NCBI GenBank assembly: GCA_963771545.1
Contig: CAVYTX010000003.1
Coordinates: 682,001-746,000, forward strand
Direction of reading: 5' to 3'
Length of the DNA: 64,000 nt
From: CAKZLS01 sp963771545
GTDB lineage: Bacteria; Pseudomonadota; Alphaproteobacteria; Rhodospirillales; Defluviicoccaceae
This document shows positions 1 through 7,404 of this stretch, one piece after another (the stretch's first letter is position 1; each line of letters starts with the position of its first letter). The position numbers and the translations under genes are program-made. The notes under the pieces were generated by a model. It was given only the letters and a program-made list of their open reading frames with translations, was not told the origin of the DNA and did not search any database.

Positions 1-1
1 G

Positions 2-106
2 TACCTGCGTCCGGAAGATGCCCCGGCGGATGCCGCCGCCCGCGAGTCCGGAACCGGGATGCCGGACCACATGGCGACCGAGCTCAGGGAACTGGGTCTG
101 TTATAA
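2..106 (+). CDS. C-terminal fragment of an unrecognised protein
   Basis: An open frame enters from the left edge and ends at a TAA at 104-106, giving 34 residues that end in MATELRELGLL. The next gene starts on the very next base, so the two are almost certainly co-transcribed and translationally coupled. The visible tail has no diagnostic motif and I cannot name the family. High-GC codon use matches the neighbours. Confidence 0.5.
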   Translation, partial: YLRPEDAPADAAARESGTGMPDHMATELRELGLL

Positions 107-994
107 ATGGCTAGCGGTGATTTCTTCGGGGTTTTCCCTTACCTGGTGTCCCCCATCGATGTAAACGGCGCGGTCATGGACGAGGTCCTCGGCCGCCTGT
201 GCGAGCACGTCATCGCCGCTGGCGTCCATGGGCTGGCGCCGTTGGGCAGCACCGGCGAGTTCGCATACCTCTCGTGGGAACAGAAAAAGCGCGTGGTGGA
301 GGTAACGCTGGAGGCGGCGGCCGGACGAGTGCCGGTGATCGCCGGCGTCGCCGCCACGACGACGGCCGAGGGGTGCCGTCAGGCCCGGGCGTTCGAGACC
401 ATGGGCGTCGCCGGCGTGATCGCGACGCTGGAAGCCTATTTCCCCATATCGGACGACGGTGTCGTCGCGTTTTTCACGGCGGTCGCGGAGGTCGTCTCGT
501 GTCCGGTGGTGATCTACACAAACCCGAACTTCCAGCGCTCCGACCTCACCTTTCCGGCGATCGCGCGGCTCGCCGACGTGCCCAATATCCGCTACATCAA
601 GGACGCGTCCACCAACACCGGACGGCTGCTTTCGATCATGGAGCGGGTCGACGGCAGGATCAAAGTCTTCGCGGCGTCGTCGCACATTCCCGCGACGGTG
701 ATGCTGATCGGCGGCGCCGGCTACATGGCCGGTCCGGCGTGTTTGATCCCCGCCGAGAGCGTTCGCCTGTACGAGCTTTGTGTGGCCGGACAATGGAACG
801 AAGCGATGGCGCTGCAACGCCGGCTGTGGCGGGTCAACCAAGTGTTCGCCAAGTATTCACTCGCCGCGTGCATCAAGGGCGGGTTGGAGCTGATGGGACT
901 CCCGGTTGGCGACCCGCTGCCACCCCAGGCCCCGCTGGACGCCGCCGGACGGGAAGAGGTGCGGGAGGTTCTGGTAAGCGTGGGCGTTCTCTAA
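107..994 (+). CDS. DHDPS/NAL-family class I aldolase (DapA-like)
   Basis: 295-residue TIM-barrel protein of the dihydrodipicolinate synthase / N-acetylneuraminate lyase family, close to the usual 290-300. It carries the family substrate-loop motif GSTGEFAYLS near residue 47, the conserved Tyr in VIYTNP, and the Schiff-base Lys165 in YIKDAS. These enzymes condense or cleave pyruvate-type substrates through a lysine imine. The family covers lysine synthesis, sialic acid lyases and sugar-acid dehydratases. With no lysine genes nearby and a demethylating dehydrogenase next door, a catabolic role is as likely as DapA. The ATG follows directly on the preceding stop. A degraded copy of the last 38 codons of a close paralogue lies at 6669-6785. 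Confidence 0.85.
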   Translation: MASGDFFGVFPYLVSPIDVNGAVMDEVLGRLCEHVIAAGVHGLAPLGSTGEFAYLSWEQKKRVVEVTLEAAAGRVPVIAGVAATTTAEGCRQARAFETMGVAGVIATLEAYFPISDDGVVAFFTAVAEVVSCPVVIYTNPNFQRSDLTFPAIARLADVPNIRYIKDASTNTGRLLSIMERVDGRIKVFAASSHIPATVMLIGGAGYMAGPACLIPAESVRLYELCVAGQWNEAMALQRRLWRVNQVFAKYSLAACIKGGLELMGLPVGDPLPPQAPLDAAGREEVREVLVSVGVL

Positions 995-1155
995 CCTCCG
1001 CCCCGTTTCGACGGATGGCGCCGCCTAGGTTTTTCGGGTGACGTCCCCTTGCCCGCACCGTCCACCGTGTTTGCATTTAGGCGCCGGAGCATCCTTAATA
1101 GAAGGGTATCGATGCAAGCGACCTCGGTTGCCGGCCCAGTTTCGGGAGAAGATAA

Positions 1156-3717
1156 ATGGCAGAGTTTCCGGAAAGAGCGAACGTCGTCATCATCGGCTTG
1201 GGCGGGATTGTGGGAGCCTCGGTGGCCCACCACCTGATCGAGCGGGGCTGGGACGATATTGTCGGCATCGACAAATCGGCGATCCCGACCGACATCGGTT
1301 CGACCTCGCACGCATCCGACTTCTGTTACGCGACCAGCCATGATTTCCTCTCCTGTTGGACGACCCGTTACTCCATCGACTTCTTCGAAAAGATGGGGCA
1401 CTACGTCAAGGTGGGCGGGCTTGAAGTCGCCCGGGCCGGCGATGATGCCCGCATGGACGAGATCAAGCGCAAGGTCGCATCCGGAAAAGCCTTCGGGACC
1501 GGCGTGCGGCTTGTGAGCCCGGCCGAGATCAAGGAAAAATTTCCGCTGATCGAGCAAAACCTGGTGCAGGGGGGCATGTGGGATCCCAATGCCGGGCTTG
1601 TCGTCCCCCGCTCCCAAACCGTCTCCGGCATATTGGTCGAAAACGCGGAGAACAGCGGCAAGCTGAAGGCCTTCGCCAACACGCCCGCCACCGGCCTGAT
1701 GATTGAAGACGGGCGCATCAAGGGGGTCGAAACCCCGCGCGGCGCGATCGTGGCCGACCGTGTCATCGTCTGCGCCGGGCTTTGGGGCCGTCTCATCGCC
1801 GGCATGGCCGGTGAGGATCTGCCCGTCATGCCGGTCGACCATCCGCTTTTGTGGTTCGGCCCTTACGAGGAATTTGCCGGAACCGGCAAGGAGATCGGTT
1901 GGCCGCTGCTCCGCGATCAGGGCAACTCCGCCTACATGCGCGACACCGGCGATCCCAAGACCACCGAGGGCGGCATGATCGAATGGGGCTACTACGAGGA
2001 AACGGAGCCGCGTCTCTGCCACCCGCGGGACATCCTGGAGGCGACCGAAGCGCGCCTCTCTCCCTCGCAGCGTGACCTGGAAATGGACCAGGTCATGGAA
2101 CCGCTGGAACGCGCGATGGAGTTGACCCCGATCCTCGCGGAACTGGGCTACGACGAAAAGCGATCCTTCAACGGCCTTCTCCAGGTGACGACCGATGGCG
2201 GTTCGTCGATCGGCGAAAGCCAGAAGGTCCGCGGTCTTTGGTATGGCGTTGCCATCTGGGTCAAGGACGGCCCCGGCATGGCCAAGCTGCTGGTCGACTG
2301 GATGACCGATGGACGCACCGGGATCGATCATCACGCCATTGACTATGCGCGCTTCTATCCCTTCCAGACCGACGCGGATTTCATCCATGCCCGCTGCGCC
2401 GAAACCGCGATGAAGATCTACAATCCCGCCGTCCATCCGCGCGAGCCCTTCGCGGGCGGCCGGGGCGTGCGCCGCAGTCCGTTTTACGAGCGTGAAAAAG
2501 AGCTCGGCGGCTATTTCATGGAACTCGGCGGTTGGGAGCGCGCCCACGGCTATGCCAGCAACGAACACTTGCTGGAGACGTATGCCAACCGGGTGCCGGT
2601 CCGCGAAAACGAATGGGACAACCGGCATTTCTGGCGCGTCTCGAACGCCGAGCACCTCGCAATGAGCGCCGACGTCGGTATGGTCAATCTTTCGCATTTC
2701 GCCATGTACGAGGTGACCGGCCCGGACCACGTGAAGTTCATGGAATTTCTCTGCGTCGCCAAGGTTGGCGGGGACAATCAGGTGGGCAAGGGCATCTATA
2801 CCCACTTCCTCGACAACCAAGGCATGGTCAAAGCCGATTTCACCGTCTTCCGTATGGAAGACCGTTTTCGCCTCGTCGATGGGGCGGATGCCGGAAACCG
2901 GGACTTTGTCTACATGAAGCGCATGGCGGAGGATTTGGGTTACGACGTCGAGATCACCGACGTGTCGACCGACATCACCACCATCGGCCTTTGGGGGCCG
3001 AATGCCAGGGCCACGCTCCAGAAACTGGTGGAGGACCCGGACGGCCTCAGCCACGGGAACTTCCCGTTCGCGTCGTTCAGGCGGATCGGTATCGCGGGCA
3101 AGGATGTCACGGCCTTCCGCATCTCCTATGTCGGCGAGCAGGGCTGGGAACTGCACATGAAATACGAGGACGGCCTCGCCGTTTGGGACGCCATTCGCGC
3201 GCTGGGCGTCATGCCCTTCGGTGTGGAGACCTACGCCAACTCCCGCAGAATGGAGAAGAGTCTGCGCCTCCAGAATGCCGACCTCCTGACCGAATACAAT
3301 CTTCTGGAGGCCGACCTTGCGCGTCCCAAGGTCAAGGAAGCCGACTTTGCCGGCAAGGCCGCCTATCTCGCGCAGCGCGCCCGGGACCATCAGCCGGCCA
3401 TGCTCTGCACCTTGGTGATGACCGACAATAGAGATTCGAAAGGCGTGGCCCGTTATCCCGTCGGTATTCTGCCGATCATGGACCCGGAGTCAGGCAAGAC
3501 CTTGGTCGATTCCGAGGGTCGCCGTTCCTTCACCACATCGATCGCCTACGGCCCGACAATCGGCAAGAACATCGCTCTCGGCTATCTGCCCCACGCGCAC
3601 GCCGTCAAAGGCAAGAGGTTTCTAGTCGAGTACTTCGGCGATATCTATCCTATCGAGGTGGCCGGCGTTGGGTACGAACCGCTCTATGATCCGGAAAATC
3701 TGAAACCGCGGACATAA
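1156..3717 (+). CDS. FAD-dependent dimethylglycine/sarcosine dehydrogenase-type protein fused to GcvT domains
   Basis: 853 residues. The N-terminal DAO-type FAD domain has the dinucleotide motif GLGGIVGASVAHHL (about residue 14) and a His in GSTSHASDF at the position where family members attach FAD covalently. A linker FAO domain follows, then aminomethyltransferase (GcvT) N- and C-terminal domains from about residue 425 onward (KFMEFLCVAKVGG, SYVGEQGWELHM). The family oxidatively demethylates N-methylated glycines and passes the one-carbon unit to tetrahydrofolate bound in the GcvT half. The ATG is preceded by GGGAGAAG. Substrate (dimethylglycine, sarcosine or another methylamine) cannot be fixed from sequence alone. 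No glycine betaine or sarcosine oxidase subunits are in view. Confidence 0.82.
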   Translation: MAEFPERANVVIIGLGGIVGASVAHHLIERGWDDIVGIDKSAIPTDIGSTSHASDFCYATSHDFLSCWTTRYSIDFFEKMGHYVKVGGLEVARAGDDARMDEIKRKVASGKAFGTGVRLVSPAEIKEKFPLIEQNLVQGGMWDPNAGLVVPRSQTVSGILVENAENSGKLKAFANTPATGLMIEDGRIKGVETPRGAIVADRVIVCAGLWGRLIAGMAGEDLPVMPVDHPLLWFGPYEEFAGTGKEIGWPLLRDQGNSAYMRDTGDPKTTEGGMIEWGYYEETEPRLCHPRDILEATEARLSPSQRDLEMDQVMEPLERAMELTPILAELGYDEKRSFNGLLQVTTDGGSSIGESQKVRGLWYGVAIWVKDGPGMAKLLVDWMTDGRTGIDHHAIDYARFYPFQTDADFIHARCAETAMKIYNPAVHPREPFAGGRGVRRSPFYEREKELGGYFMELGGWERAHGYASNEHLLETYANRVPVRENEWDNRHFWRVSNAEHLAMSADVGMVNLSHFAMYEVTGPDHVKFMEFLCVAKVGGDNQVGKGIYTHFLDNQGMVKADFTVFRMEDRFRLVDGADAGNRDFVYMKRMAEDLGYDVEITDVSTDITTIGLWGPNARATLQKLVEDPDGLSHGNFPFASFRRIGIAGKDVTAFRISYVGEQGWELHMKYEDGLAVWDAIRALGVMPFGVETYANSRRMEKSLRLQNADLLTEYNLLEADLARPKVKEADFAGKAAYLAQRARDHQPAMLCTLVMTDNRDSKGVARYPVGILPIMDPESGKTLVDSEGRRSFTTSIAYGPTIGKNIALGYLPHAHAVKGKRFLVEYFGDIYPIEVAGVGYEPLYDPENLKPRT

Positions 3718-3854
3718 TTTCACCGCGGACGAAGGGTAGGAAGCCGAACATGGCCCCGGCTTGACGTATTCGAAGGGACGGGCTCGATTTGGTTCGACAG
3801 TTCTTGCTTAGGTGTTCGGCGGATCGGCTTGTGCCATGAGCAGAAAACAGCGGT

Positions 3855-4331
3855 TCATCGTTCCATACCGAGGAACGATGCGCCGAGTTTGCGCGCGAGG
3901 CCCTCGCCGCCCCGTTTCATAACCGAGTCATGATTCCATTTGAAGATCGGTCGTGCCAGCGGCGCCAACCAATCCATCCAGCGTTTTGTGGTGCGCACAT
4001 TCCAGTCGTATCGTGCTTCGGTCACCGTCCCGTCGCGGGAGAGGGTCCACCGGCCTGAACCTTCCACGTCGCCACTCACGATCGCTTCGAGTGCGCTAGG
4101 ACGCTCGACGAGTGTGACTTGAGCATCGAACGCAAGCTCGTACGGCAAGCGGGTCCTCCAGTTGAGATGCCGGCGCGCCCCACGGCCGTTTTTGTCTCCC
4201 GGCTCCAGCTCGACCACGCTCTCCACATAATCCCACCACGAGGGCCGCTCTTCGGTATGGAAGAGGGCGTCCCATACCGCCTCTATTGGCGCGACAATGC
4301 GCCAGACGGTTACAAAGTTATACGCCGCCAT
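3855..4331 (-). CDS. SRPBCC-superfamily (polyketide cyclase-like) protein
   Basis: 158 residues beginning MAAYNFVTVWRI. The pattern of an N-terminal strand, then PIEAVWDALFHTEERPSWWDYV, a Trp-rich early helix and alternating strands is typical of START/SRPBCC helix-grip folds that hold a hydrophobic ligand in a cavity. Such proteins range from cyclases to lipid-binding and coenzyme-Q-binding proteins, so no activity is assigned. It stands alone on the minus strand, convergent with the dehydrogenase gene at 1156-3717 (137 bp between stops). A second, unrelated SRPBCC protein is at 43443-43979. Confidence 0.7.
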   Translation of the reverse strand: MAAYNFVTVWRIVAPIEAVWDALFHTEERPSWWDYVESVVELEPGDKNGRGARRHLNWRTRLPYELAFDAQVTLVERPSALEAIVSGDVEGSGRWTLSRDGTVTEARYDWNVRTTKRWMDWLAPLARPIFKWNHDSVMKRGGEGLARKLGASFLGMER

Positions 4332-4511
4332 GCTTCAGGATCTCCCAAACGCCTGCTCCTAGTGGTTCGCAATATCAACCGATTCTGACCCCGTCGCTCA
4401 CGGCAACAGCCCCTCTATACCTGATCCCACGCCTCCTTGACCGCCATCGTTCTTACTCCCACGGGTTAGTGGTAATCCTCTCAATCGCTTCTTCGTCTAT
4501 AGGAAGCGCAT
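4332..4511. other. gene-free stretch with a partial GATTCTGACCCC motif
   Basis: No credible gene. At about 4382-4393 is GATTCTGACCCC, the right half of the hairpin found complete at 6383-6420. The surrounding DNA is less GC-rich than the backbone, as is the neighbouring DUF4157 gene. Confidence 0.4.
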
Positions 4512-6035
4512 TCACCTACGTGCTGCCGTAGTTGGAACGCTAGTAGGCAGCCCGCTCATGGCCGTACTGGGAACAGAAGGAATTGAACGCTGCTTGGTGC
4601 GAGCCTGCTGGAGAGCGAGGTCTCGGAGTTCGCTATCGATCCATCTCACAAAGCGGAGTCGTCCCGCTCCTGCAACCTCCGTAGCGAGCACTAAGATTTC
4701 CTCTCCGCCGATTTCGACCCAGGCGACTGCTGTTCGAGTTTCCAGGGGAGGTCCTATGTTTGATCTTTGCTCCGAACCTCTTGTTCCAACGGACAGAACC
4801 TGTTCCTGAAAACCTCTCCACGTTCCGGGGAAATCAGGGCATCCATGTGCGTACAAGGATTCTATGATGACGAGATTAAGATGCTGCTGGCGTTCAATCT
4901 CATTTGTTACAAACTGCCTATGGAAAAATTCACCGCTCCCAAATGCAAGAGAAGGTAGACCGACAATTAACCTTCCCATATGTCCGAGCTCTTCAAGTCC
5001 AAAACTTTCTACTTCCTCAATCGCATCTTGTACTACTTGCGGCAAATCATGCCCGGCACCGGTGACCCCTTGCGCGGCGTTGCCAATTGTTTGTGTTTGA
5101 CTTTGCATCGTCTCCCAATCCACGCTGCCGGCCAGGAATTCGCGATACAAAGCAATGACTCGACGACTATTTTCGAGTTGCGATCGCAATGCGTCGCAAA
5201 CCTCTTCTTCATCGGTGGTCGTCGAGCCGGGACCGTTTTTGTGTTGAACCTGAACTGAACCTGCTCCACGCGTTGCACTATACCGGTCCAACAGGGACTC
5301 AGCCGATGCTCCCCTGACAACCGCATCTGCTACGGCGTCAGCATGCTGCTCATGGCGGTCGCCAGTTTTGCCCACACCACCTGGGAGTTGCACGCCAGCA
5401 CGTTGCTGTACGATGTGCGCTGCCTCGTGCGCCGCTGTATGTAAATCCGGCGATTGTTTGAACGCGACGCTGTCGCCACGAGTAAAAGCTGACGATCTCA
5501 ATTGTTCATTAGCCTCTCTAGCCGGACCACCGACAAATGCCCTAGCCCCTGTTAGAACATGCCGCCCGAATGACAATTGGATTGCTTCTAGGTAGGGCAG
5601 TGCCCGCGCGCTCCCGCTAAGTCCATAGCGTGCCAATTCATGGGCTCTCGGAGCCTTGCCCAAAAAATTGCGGAGGGTATCAGCTTCTGGATTCCGCATC
5701 ACCTGTTCAGTGACGCGGTCTGCCTCCTGCCCATATTCGTCTCCCTGCTTATTGATCCCCAATTTCGTTTGTATTGCCTCTGCGGCCGGAGGATGTATCA
5801 GAATCCGGCGAAAATCGTGCCCGAAGTGAGGTGATGCCGTACCGGTTAATCCGGCTTTGAGTCCCTCGGCATGGGGCTGCAACATCCGTTGCACTGTGTA
5901 ATTCCCAAGCGTGCCTTGTGGGTGCTGAATAAGATCTGCGCGATGATACGATTCTGGCATCGACGTGTGAGACCGAGCAGCGTTTGACGACACTGGCTTT
6001 TTAGGTTGATTCTGCTTTTGTGCAAAGGTCCGCAT
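4512..6035 (-). CDS. DUF4157 (eCIS core) domain protein, orphan
   Basis: 507 residues. It starts MRTFAQKQNQPKKPVSS, a leader style common in DUF4157 proteins. The centre (about residues 150-235) has the eCIS-core pattern: FGRHVLTGARAFVGG, then GDSVAFKQ, then the metallopeptidase-like HEAAHIVQQRAG, then an acidic/His stretch ending in a conserved Asp-Ala-Val repeat. The last ~250 residues match nothing I recognise and could be an effector or structural moiety. DUF4157 proteins are frequent in loci for extracellular contractile injection systems and in polymorphic toxins. No sheath, tube, spike or AAA+ gene is present here, so it is an orphan. Codon use is visibly more AT-rich than the flanking genes, which suggests horizontal acquisition. 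Confidence 0.75.
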   Translation of the reverse strand: MRTFAQKQNQPKKPVSSNAARSHTSMPESYHRADLIQHPQGTLGNYTVQRMLQPHAEGLKAGLTGTASPHFGHDFRRILIHPPAAEAIQTKLGINKQGDEYGQEADRVTEQVMRNPEADTLRNFLGKAPRAHELARYGLSGSARALPYLEAIQLSFGRHVLTGARAFVGGPAREANEQLRSSAFTRGDSVAFKQSPDLHTAAHEAAHIVQQRAGVQLPGGVGKTGDRHEQHADAVADAVVRGASAESLLDRYSATRGAGSVQVQHKNGPGSTTTDEEEVCDALRSQLENSRRVIALYREFLAGSVDWETMQSQTQTIGNAAQGVTGAGHDLPQVVQDAIEEVESFGLEELGHMGRLIVGLPSLAFGSGEFFHRQFVTNEIERQQHLNLVIIESLYAHGCPDFPGTWRGFQEQVLSVGTRGSEQRSNIGPPLETRTAVAWVEIGGEEILVLATEVAGAGRLRFVRWIDSELRDLALQQARTKQRSIPSVPSTAMSGLPTSVPTTAARR

Positions 6036-6382
6036 CCTTCATCTCCAATAGTGTTGCAGCAGAACTGCCCAACAGCTCGCGGAGCTCGCGTAGGGCGGAA
6101 TGGCGGCGTATGCCGCCGGATGATTTTACACGCCCGGTTTGCCGACGTCGAGGTCGTCCACGCCATCGCCCGCCGGGAACGTCTAAAACGGCCGATCGAA
6201 GACCCACTGGACATGGTCGTGTTTCACCGGGCTGAGGTGCACATAGCTTGCGATCGGGTCGGGGTGACAGGACTGCGCCCGCTACCCTGTCTCGATCATG
6301 TTACGAGTTGCCCAGCGTTGCCGAGTTTTGAGCGTTTTCAAAAAGCAGGAACGGTCGGCTGCCGCACGCGGGACGAAGCAAT
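6036..6382. other. gene-free stretch, no recognisable gene
   Basis: About 350 bp between the DUF4157 gene start and the hairpin at 6383. Short open frames exist on both strands but none has family features or a ribosome binding site. It should contain the promoter of the DUF4157 gene. Composition is mixed and it may be decayed coding DNA, but I could not identify a source. Confidence 0.4.
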
Positions 6383-6420
6383 GGGGTCAGATTCGCTTGA
6401 AAATCAAATGATTCTGACCC
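6383..6420. repeat. REP-like imperfect inverted repeat (GGGTCAGA...TCTGACCC)
   Basis: The left arm from 6383 begins GGGGTCAGATTCGCTTGA and the right arm ends ATTCTGACCC at 6420. The arms pair at about 14 of 17 positions around an AAA loop. GGGGTCAGA/TCTGACCCC hairpins are widespread in proteobacteria and are often linked to RAYT (REP-associated) transposases. A half copy lies at about 4382-4393. No RAYT gene is in the window. Confidence 0.55.
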
Positions 6421-6428
6421 GTTGATTC

Positions 6429-6588
6429 TCATGGGTCATTGTCAATGACCGTTGGCATAATGTTGGGGCAGCGGGCGCGCTCGGCCACCGACCAGTCCAC
6501 ATAGTCCGTGGAACTCGTGGGTTTCCCAGAAGGCGCGCTCGTCGGCCTCGCTCTCGAACACGGGTAGCGGCTTACGGTTCCTGTCCAT
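6429..6588 (-). pseudogene. frameshifted CopG/BrnA-type antitoxin fragment
   Basis: From an ATG at 6588 the frame reads MDRNRKPLPVFESEADERAF then WETHE, the typical start of CopG-family antitoxins of type II toxin-antitoxin systems (K-P-x-P-x-F-x-S-E-x-E-E-R-x-F-W-E-T-H). Past that point the family sequence continues only in another frame: SSTDYVDWSVAERARCPN, matching the conserved S-T-D-Y-x-D-W-S block. A frameshift therefore splits the gene near 6513-6520. The C-terminal ribbon-helix-helix part (R-L-P) is absent, with a stop at 6429-6431. No partner toxin gene is visible. This is a dead remnant. Confidence 0.7.
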
Positions 6589-6668
6589 AGCGGGTTCTTT
6601 CCCTATACCAACGGCCCTTGATAGGAACCCATTGTGACGGCCTTACGAGGCTTCCGGCAAGGAGTGTG

Positions 6669-6785
6669 TCGCGCCGTGATGCGGGAGGGTTCCCGTTGGG
6701 TCTTCCGCTGCCGCCGCTGGCCCCTTTGGACGCCGCCGGCCGGGACGAGGTGCGGGAGGTCCTGGTCGGCGTCGGAGTTCTCTAA
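6669..6785 (+). pseudogene. stranded C-terminal piece of a second DHDPS-family gene
   Basis: One frame reads SRRDAGGF...GLPLPPLAPLDAAGR, then DEVREVLVGVGVL and a TAA at 6783-6785. This aligns with the last residues of the intact aldolase at 107-994 (DPLPPQAPLDAAGR, EEVREVLVSVGVL), and the bases after the stop (TCTCCTCC versus CCTCCGCC) are alike too. Identity over the last 27 codons is high but not complete, so this is a diverged paralogue and not a recent copy. Nothing of the catalytic barrel remains upstream. Confidence 0.8.
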
Positions 6786-6805
6786 TCTCCTCCATGATCG
6801 TCCGG

Positions 6806-7225
6806 TTAACTGCTCGACAACAGGGGATGGGGATTCTTGGCGGCCGTTCCACGACTTCCATAAGGACGGGTCATGATTTCCAGCAGATGACCGTTCGGAT
6901 CATCGAAATACAGGCCGCGTCCATCGTCCCAGTGATTGATTTGATTCGGCTCCCTGCGGAAAGGGTCGGACCAATACGGAAGCCCTCGCTCGACGATGCG
7001 GGCGAAAATGTCATCGAACTCGGTTTCGCTTACCAGGAACGCGAAGTGCCGCTGCGCTATATCGCCGTCGGTTTCGACGAAATCCAGCGACGTGTCATCG
7101 ACCTGCACGACCGCAAATTGACCCAGTATTTTGTGAGACGGCAGGCCGAGTATCTCGGTAAGAAACGTCGCGGTTTGCTCTTTGTCCCGCGCAACGACGA
7201 TCGTGTGATTGAGGCTGATCGGCAT
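6806..7225 (-). CDS. VOC-family (glyoxalase/dioxygenase-like) protein
   Basis: 139 residues from MPISLNHTIVVARDKEQ (ATG at 7225, GGGA just upstream). A longer frame runs back to 7285 without a ribosome binding site. It has the paired beta-alpha-beta-beta-beta modules of the vicinal oxygen chelate fold. Likely metal ligands are His7 (LNHTIVV), a His in the central AQRHFAFLV strand and the Glu in the closing strand DDGRGLYFDDPNGHLLEIMT. VOC proteins include glyoxalases, ring-cleavage dioxygenases and fosfomycin-resistance enzymes, so the substrate is open. It is divergent from the dihydroorotase at 7405. Confidence 0.8.
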   Translation of the reverse strand: MPISLNHTIVVARDKEQTATFLTEILGLPSHKILGQFAVVQVDDTSLDFVETDGDIAQRHFAFLVSETEFDDIFARIVERGLPYWSDPFRREPNQINHWDDGRGLYFDDPNGHLLEIMTRPYGSRGTAAKNPHPLLSSS

Positions 7226-7404
7226 AATTCCCGTGCTCCACGCCATATAGACTGGAGTTCCAAATGGTCCCGTTCCTTCCGGCAATCAACCGGCACGCGC
7301 TGGCGGTACATCTTTTGGCGCCCGAAGTGGCGCCTGGAACCCCGCGAGGCGGGCGGCTATAAGTCAGTCCGGCTTCGACGCCCTGGACGCGAAAGGGAAC
7401 AACC

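Noticed and set aside
991..3390. Very long minus-strand open frame opposite the dimethylglycine dehydrogenase-like gene
   Set aside because: Shadow of a high-GC gene; composition His/Arg/Asp-rich with no domain sense, while the plus-strand frame shows clear family motifs.
6036..6382. Transposase remnant between the DUF4157 gene and the hairpin
   Set aside because: Translations of all frames gave no recognisable DDE or HUH motif, so no source could be claimed.
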